Assembly: GCA_003153875.1 (NCBI GenBank)
Contig: PMBY01000204.1
Location: 5,687-15,581 of the forward strand
DNA: 9,895 bases
DNA from: Myxococcales bacterium
Lineage (GTDB): Bacteria > Myxococcota > Polyangia > Fen-1088
Direction of reading: 5' to 3'
The position numbers and the translations under genes were made by a program. The notes under the pieces were generated by a model that made no database searches, was not told the origin of the DNA, and was given only the letters and a program-made list of their open reading frames with translations. Positions 6,364 to 9,895 of this stretch are shown here, piece after piece (positions within the stretch are counted from its first letter, which is position 1; each line of letters begins with the position of its first letter).

Positions 6364-7430
6364 GGCGCCCGCCCCCACCGACGACGCAGCCCCGGCAAGC
6401 GCCGCACCAGTTCCACGCGCAGCAATCCGTCGGGCGCGAAGAGCATGATGGCCAAAAGAATCAGGCCGAAGACTGCATCGTCGTAGGATCCGAAGGAACC
6501 GCGCAAGGAAAGGAAGTTGAGCAGCACGCCCATGATCAGAGCGCCCCACAGGTTGGCCATACCGCCGACGGCGACGATGGCCACGTAGCGCACGGACTTC
6601 ATGATGGAGGCCTCGGAAGGGCCGATGCCGCCGTTGTAGTGGGTGAGAAACACGCCCCCCAAAGCCGCCAGCGCGGCGCTCAGCACGAACATCTGCAGCT
6701 TGTAGCGGGCAGTGTCCACGCCCATGGCGTTGGCCGCATCCTCGGCGCCGTGAATCGCACGCAGGGCGCGGCCCACGCGCGAATGGATGAGATTGGTGAG
6801 CAACGCCATTGCCCCCAGCACCAGGCCCCAGGCCAGATAATAGTTCTGCGTGCGCAGGGCGGACCTTCCCGTCACGGCCAGGCCCGCGAACAGTGGGAAG
6901 GCGGGAATGTCCGAGATGCCGTCGGCCGCGCCCACCAAGCTGCTGCCCAGCACCACCTTGTATACGATGGTACCGAAGCCCAGAGTGGCCATGGCCAGGT
7001 AGTGGCCCTTCAGTTTCAAGACGGGTTTGCCCACCAGATAGGCAATGCCGACGGTCACCAGCAGCGCGATCACACAGGCTGCCCCCGGCCGCACCACCAG
7101 AAGATCGCCACCGTATAGATCCTTGCCCGCGACCAGGAGCCCCGTCGCCTGCAACAGGGCGACAAAAGTTTCGCTGCCTCGGGAATGCCAGTTGTACGTG
7201 GTGAGCAGGCCCGAGGTGTAGCCGCCGATGGCGAAGAATCCGGCGTGGCCCATCGAGATCTGGCCGGTGTAGCCCATCAACAGGGTGAGGCCCACGATGA
7301 CCAGCGAGTAGTACCCGGCCATGGTGAGCTGGGTGAGGTACTGCGGCTTGCCCGCGGCTGCGGCCAGCACGTGCACCGCGATCACCGCCACGGCCATGAC
7401 CAACAGAGGTAGGTTGCGCCGACGTGCCAT
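6360..7430 (-). CDS. livM: branched-chain amino acid-type ABC transporter permease LivM
   Basis: This 356-residue inner-membrane permease forms the translocation channel with LivH. Family blocks are the GYTGQISMGHAGFFAIGGYT motif (53-72), KLKGHYLAMATLGFG (139-153), the cytoplasmic coupling region SRVGRALRAI (217-226) with AANAMGVDTARYK (232-244), and the C-terminal FAPDGLL (331-337). Hydrophobic helices are evident at about 8-26, 38-52, 118-134, 198-213, 246-264, 283-306 and 317-332. Between the GYT motif and the next conserved helix there is a longer, partly polar segment (about 81-115) than I expect for the family. The start at 7430 follows AAGGA by 6 bases and shares one base with the livH stop (TGATG). 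The frame remains open upstream within livH, but translation from there would not resemble LivM. Confidence 0.93.
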   Translation of the reverse strand: MARRRNLPLLVMAVAVIAVHVLAAAAGKPQYLTQLTMAGYYSLVIVGLTLLMGYTGQISMGHAGFFAIGGYTSGLLTTYNWHSRGSETFVALLQATGLLVAGKDLYGGDLLVVRPGAACVIALLVTVGIAYLVGKPVLKLKGHYLAMATLGFGTIVYKVVLGSSLVGAADGISDIPAFPLFAGLAVTGRSALRTQNYYLAWGLVLGAMALLTNLIHSRVGRALRAIHGAEDAANAMGVDTARYKLQMFVLSAALAALGGVFLTHYNGGIGPSEASIMKSVRYVAIVAVGGMANLWGALIMGVLLNFLSLRGSFGSYDDAVFGLILLAIMLFAPDGLLRVELVRRLPGLRRRWGRAP

Positions 7431-8320
7431 CAGAATTCCTTGAGGCGTGCGGCCTCGGCATTGCCGAACAACCCGGACGGCCGCACGAAGAGAATGAGCA
7501 AGAGAATGCTGATGGCGATGACGTCTTTGTAGGCGGCAGGCATGACCCAGATGGAGAACGATTCCAGGGTTCCGAGCAGCAGGCCCGCGGCGATGGCGGC
7601 CATGCTGTTGCCCAGTCCGCCCAGGATGGCCACGGTGAATCCCTTGATAGCCAGGCTGGTACCGCTGTCGTACTGCACGTAGGTGATGGGCGAGATCACA
7701 CAGCCGGCCAGGGCGCCGATGCCCGCGCTCAGCACGAATGACAGAGTGACCATGTTCTTGGCGCTGATTCCGCATAGCTGCGCGGCTTCGCGGTTGCAGG
7801 CGCAGGCGCGCATCTGCCGGCCCAGCAGGGTGCGCGCAAAGAAGAAGTTGAGCGCCGCGACCATCACGGCCGAAATGCCCAGCACCCACAACACCTGGGG
7901 CGAGATGTGGACATCGCCCACGGAAAACGAGGTCACGGCCGTGCCGGTGAAATACGGCAAGGCCCGCACGCCCTCGCCCCACAGCAACAGCGCCAGCTCG
8001 CGAATGGCGATGGACAGGCCGATGGTGATGATGATCAGGCGCAACACCGACGGCCGGCGCAGCCAGCGAATGAACACCATTTCAATCAGCGCCCCCGCCA
8101 GCATGGTGGCAATGACGGCGCCCGCGATGGCGACCGGGACCGGCACGAAGGCGTGCAAGGTCACCCCGATCATCCCGCCCAGCATGACGAACTCGCCCTG
8201 GGCGAAATTGATGATGCCCGTTGTGTTGTAAATGATGTTGAAGCCGATGGCGACGATCGCGTAGATCGTGCCGTAGGTGATACCGGCCACCAGGTACTGA
8301 AAGAGAAGAGCGGGACTCAT
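7430..8320 (-). CDS. livH: branched-chain amino acid-type ABC transporter permease LivH
   Basis: At 296 residues this is a standard-length LivH permease. It shows the family motif TGIINFAQGEFVMLGG (34-49), the coupling loop with LLGRQMRACACNREAAQLCGI (165-185), a GGLGN turn (234-238) and the C-terminal LFVRPSGLFG (277-286). About eight hydrophobic helices span the protein. The coupling loop carries three cysteines (173, 175, 183) where the family usually has other small residues; this is a small oddity without a clear meaning. The ATG at 8320 lies 34 bases after the livK stop and has no strong Shine-Dalgarno, so expression may depend on coupling to livK. It works with LivM in the inner membrane. 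Confidence 0.94.
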   Translation of the reverse strand: MSPALLFQYLVAGITYGTIYAIVAIGFNIIYNTTGIINFAQGEFVMLGGMIGVTLHAFVPVPVAIAGAVIATMLAGALIEMVFIRWLRRPSVLRLIIITIGLSIAIRELALLLWGEGVRALPYFTGTAVTSFSVGDVHISPQVLWVLGISAVMVAALNFFFARTLLGRQMRACACNREAAQLCGISAKNMVTLSFVLSAGIGALAGCVISPITYVQYDSGTSLAIKGFTVAILGGLGNSMAAIAAGLLLGTLESFSIWVMPAAYKDVIAISILLLILFVRPSGLFGNAEAARLKEF

Positions 8321-8354
8321 GCGCCTGTGCCGGGCCGGCCTACTCTGGCCGTCG

Positions 8355-9518
8355 CTACTTCTTGGCGGCCGCGTCGCTGTACACGACGAACTTGCCGTTC
8401 TTCACCGTCTGCATTTCAAAGGCGTCCATGCCCAAGCCGCCGTGATCGCGCGCAGAGAAATTGAAGACCCCGGCCGTGCCCACCACGCCCTGTAGCCCTT
8501 CGAGCGCGGCACGGACTTTCTCCTTGTCGAGAGCGCCGGCCTTCTCCAGCGCCTTGCCCAAGAGCAACAGGGCATCGTGGGCGTGGCCGCCAAAAGTGCT
8601 GGCATCCTCCTTGTAGAGGGCCTCATAGCTCTGCTTGTACTTGAGCAGTACGGGCTTCTGCTTGTCGTTGGCCGGCAGGCTGTCGGCCACTAGCAAACGG
8701 CTGGCAGGAAAAATCACACCCTCGGCGGCAGGCCCGGCGGCCTTGGCATACTGGATGTTGCCAAATCCGTGGCTCTGGAAGATGGGCACAGAAAGGCCGA
8801 CCTGGCGCGCGTTCTTGATCACGATGGCTTGCGCCGGCTCGATGGACCAGTTGATGAACGCCTGCACGTTGGCCGCCTTCAGCTTGGTCACCACTGCAGT
8901 CAAGTCGGTGGCTTCTTTCTCGTACACCTCGTTGGCCACGATCTGGATGCCGAAGCTGGGCGCCAACTTTTCCACTTGTTCTTTGCCGGCCTTGCCAAAC
9001 CCGGTGTTGCTGGAAAGCAAACCGATCTTGGAAATGCCCATCTTCTTCATCTGCTCGAAGATGCGGCGGGCAGCGTGGCTGTCGCTGGGCGCCACCTTGA
9101 ACACGTAGCTGGCCACCGGGTTCACGATGGCTTCGGCCGCGGCACAAGACAAGAGGATGGTCTTGCCCTCCTCGGCGATGGCCTTGATTTTCAGGGTTTC
9201 GCCGCTGGTGGAAGGACCGATGATGGCGAAAACCTTGTCTTCCTCGATGAGCTGCTTGGCAAACGAGATCGCCTTCTCCGGGCTGCTGCCCGAGTCTTTG
9301 ATGATCAGCTCGATGGGGCTGCCGGCCAGCCCGCCCTTCTTGTTGGCCTCCTGAACCAGCATCTCCAGGGTCCGGGCTTCCGGGCCGCCCAGGTTGGCCG
9401 CCGGGCCGGTCTTGCTGAAGATGGCGCCGATCTTGATGGTGGTCCCCTTGGCCTGCGACGCGCCCGCGCCCAGGAGTGTCGTCAGGACAAAGGTGGCTGC
9501 GATTCCTGATGTCTTCAT
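8355..9518 (-). CDS. livK: periplasmic amino-acid/aryl-acid-binding protein LivK-type
   Basis: The 387-residue product begins with a signal peptide (MKTSGIAATFVLTTLLGAGASQA, cleavage after residue 23) without a lipobox Cys, so it is a soluble periplasmic protein. The mature part is a type I two-lobe binding protein: KIGAIFSKTGPAANLG (29-44), DSGSSPEKA (75-83), AIIGPSTSGETL (98-109), the ligand-contact region ILLSCAAAEAI (121-131), GLLSSNTGFGKAG (166-178) and STFGGHAHDALLLLGKAL (307-324). It captures the substrate and delivers it to LivHM. The true ligand cannot be read from sequence; ACT and PaaK neighbours make an aromatic amino or organic acid at least as likely as leucine. The start at 9518 is chosen over an upstream in-frame Met (9605) because GGGAG (9527-9531) and the signal peptide both match. 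A 29-base gap separates it from the ACT gene. Confidence 0.93.
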   Translation of the reverse strand: MKTSGIAATFVLTTLLGAGASQAKGTTIKIGAIFSKTGPAANLGGPEARTLEMLVQEANKKGGLAGSPIELIIKDSGSSPEKAISFAKQLIEEDKVFAIIGPSTSGETLKIKAIAEEGKTILLSCAAAEAIVNPVASYVFKVAPSDSHAARRIFEQMKKMGISKIGLLSSNTGFGKAGKEQVEKLAPSFGIQIVANEVYEKEATDLTAVVTKLKAANVQAFINWSIEPAQAIVIKNARQVGLSVPIFQSHGFGNIQYAKAAGPAAEGVIFPASRLLVADSLPANDKQKPVLLKYKQSYEALYKEDASTFGGHAHDALLLLGKALEKAGALDKEKVRAALEGLQGVVGTAGVFNFSARDHGGLGMDAFEMQTVKNGKFVVYSDAAAKK

Positions 9519-9547
9519 GCGCTTGGCTCCCTGCTGCTGTGTTGATG

Positions 9548-9895
9548 CTAGATGGAGTAGACGTCTTCGCCCCGCAGAATCTTGATTCCGGCCTGCTGCA
9601 GGCAAGCGATGCCCTTCTCCAAATCGTTGAAGCGGAAGATGATGGTCGCGTCGACGGCGGACTTGTGCACGAAGGCGTACATGTACTCGACGTTGACCTG
9701 GTTGGCCTTCATCGCGTTGAGGATCTCGGCCAGCCCGCCCGGCCGGTCGGGTACCTGAACGCCCACGACCTCGGTCTTGGCCACGGTGAAGCCTTCGGCC
9801 TTGAGCACCGCGCTGGCCTTTTCGGTGTCATGGACGATGAGGCGGAGGATGCCGAAATCGGCGGAATCGGCCAGCGACAGCGCGCGGATGTTCAC
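9548..9895 (-). CDS. tandem ACT-domain protein (5' partial)
   Basis: The gene enters from the right edge; 115 codons and the TAG stop (9548-9550) are visible. The first codon, GTG at the edge, is probably internal: the sequence starts mid-domain at NIRALSLADSADFGILRLI, and proteins of this type have about 25-30 more residues before it, including a first glycine-rich ligand loop. A second ACT domain starts near residue 49 with PDRPGGLAEIL, the typical ligand-binding turn, and ends ILRGEDVYSI. ACT domains bind amino acids; this small stand-alone type often sits beside phenylacetate-CoA ligase and indolepyruvate:ferredoxin oxidoreductase genes. It has no catalytic or DNA-binding domain, so it may sense an amino acid (perhaps aromatic) and act through a partner protein. 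It is the first visible gene of the operon that runs down to the PaaK-like gene. Confidence 0.88.
   Translation of the reverse strand: MNIRALSLADSADFGILRLIVHDTEKASAVLKAEGFTVAKTEVVGVQVPDRPGGLAEILNAMKANQVNVEYMYAFVHKSAVDATIIFRFNDLEKGIACLQQAGIKILRGEDVYSI

Noticed and set aside
6364..7461. Open frame continuing upstream of livG through livM, as if a 620-residue fusion protein
   Set aside because: The upstream part is an off-frame reading of livM with Arg/His/Gly-rich low-quality sequence; the ATGA junction at 6360-6363 gives a normal LivG start.
7431..7982. N-terminal extension of LivM into livH
   Set aside because: It is an off-frame reading of livH. LivM has a good ribosome site and a normal N-terminus at 7430.
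8329..8339. GCCGG/CCGGC short palindrome between livK and livH
   Set aside because: It is short, expected by chance in GC-rich DNA, and has no T-tract; an operon-internal terminator is not supported.

Overview
The window is GC-rich DNA from a Gram-negative bacterium. The evidence is a periplasmic solute-binding protein with a plain Sec signal and no lipobox, two exported proteins that look like outer-membrane beta-barrels, and dense, overlapping gene packing. The protein styles (a phytoene-desaturase-like flavoprotein, a PilZ protein, and an ACT/LIV-transporter/PaaK cluster as seen in anaerobic delta-proteobacteria) suggest a member of the former Deltaproteobacteria or Myxococcota. That placement is inference from protein character, not a database match.

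Left part (1-3562). A flavin-dependent oxidoreductase of the phytoene-desaturase/amine-oxidase type enters from the left edge (plus strand, 5' end missing). It converges with a small PilZ-domain protein on the minus strand, and the two coding ends overlap by 17 bases. A 156-base divergent region (1685-1840) separates the PilZ gene from two plus-strand genes for exported proteins: a DUF2490-like beta-barrel and a barrel-like protein with a proline-rich N-terminal linker. Each has a clear signal peptide and its own ribosome binding site.

Right part (3574-9895, all minus strand). This is one tightly packed operon, read right to left: ACT-domain protein (5' end beyond the right edge), livK, livH, livM, livG, livF, and a PaaK-family arylacetate-CoA ligase. 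Spacings are 29 and 34 nt, then a 1-nt overlap (TGATG), a 4-nt overlap (ATGA), an 8-nt overlap and a 2-nt gap. The five liv genes encode a complete branched-chain-amino-acid-type (HAAT) importer: binding protein, two permeases and two ATPases. An ACT-domain sensor and a PaaK homologue beside it suggest import and CoA-linked metabolism of an aromatic acid or amino acid. In related anaerobes such genes often sit beside iorAB (indolepyruvate:ferredoxin oxidoreductase), which would lie beyond position 9895 if present.

The most unusual point is the PaaK homologue. It is full length and otherwise well conserved, but its ATP-phosphate-binding loop (normally SSGTTGKP) is replaced by a shorter SACMS, and the lysine normally found in the C-terminal GKA.RV.D.R motif is a threonine. 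Both changes keep the reading frame, so the protein may be a non-adenylating member of the family. No RNA genes, mobile elements or CRISPR arrays were seen, and no gap between genes exceeds 300 bases.
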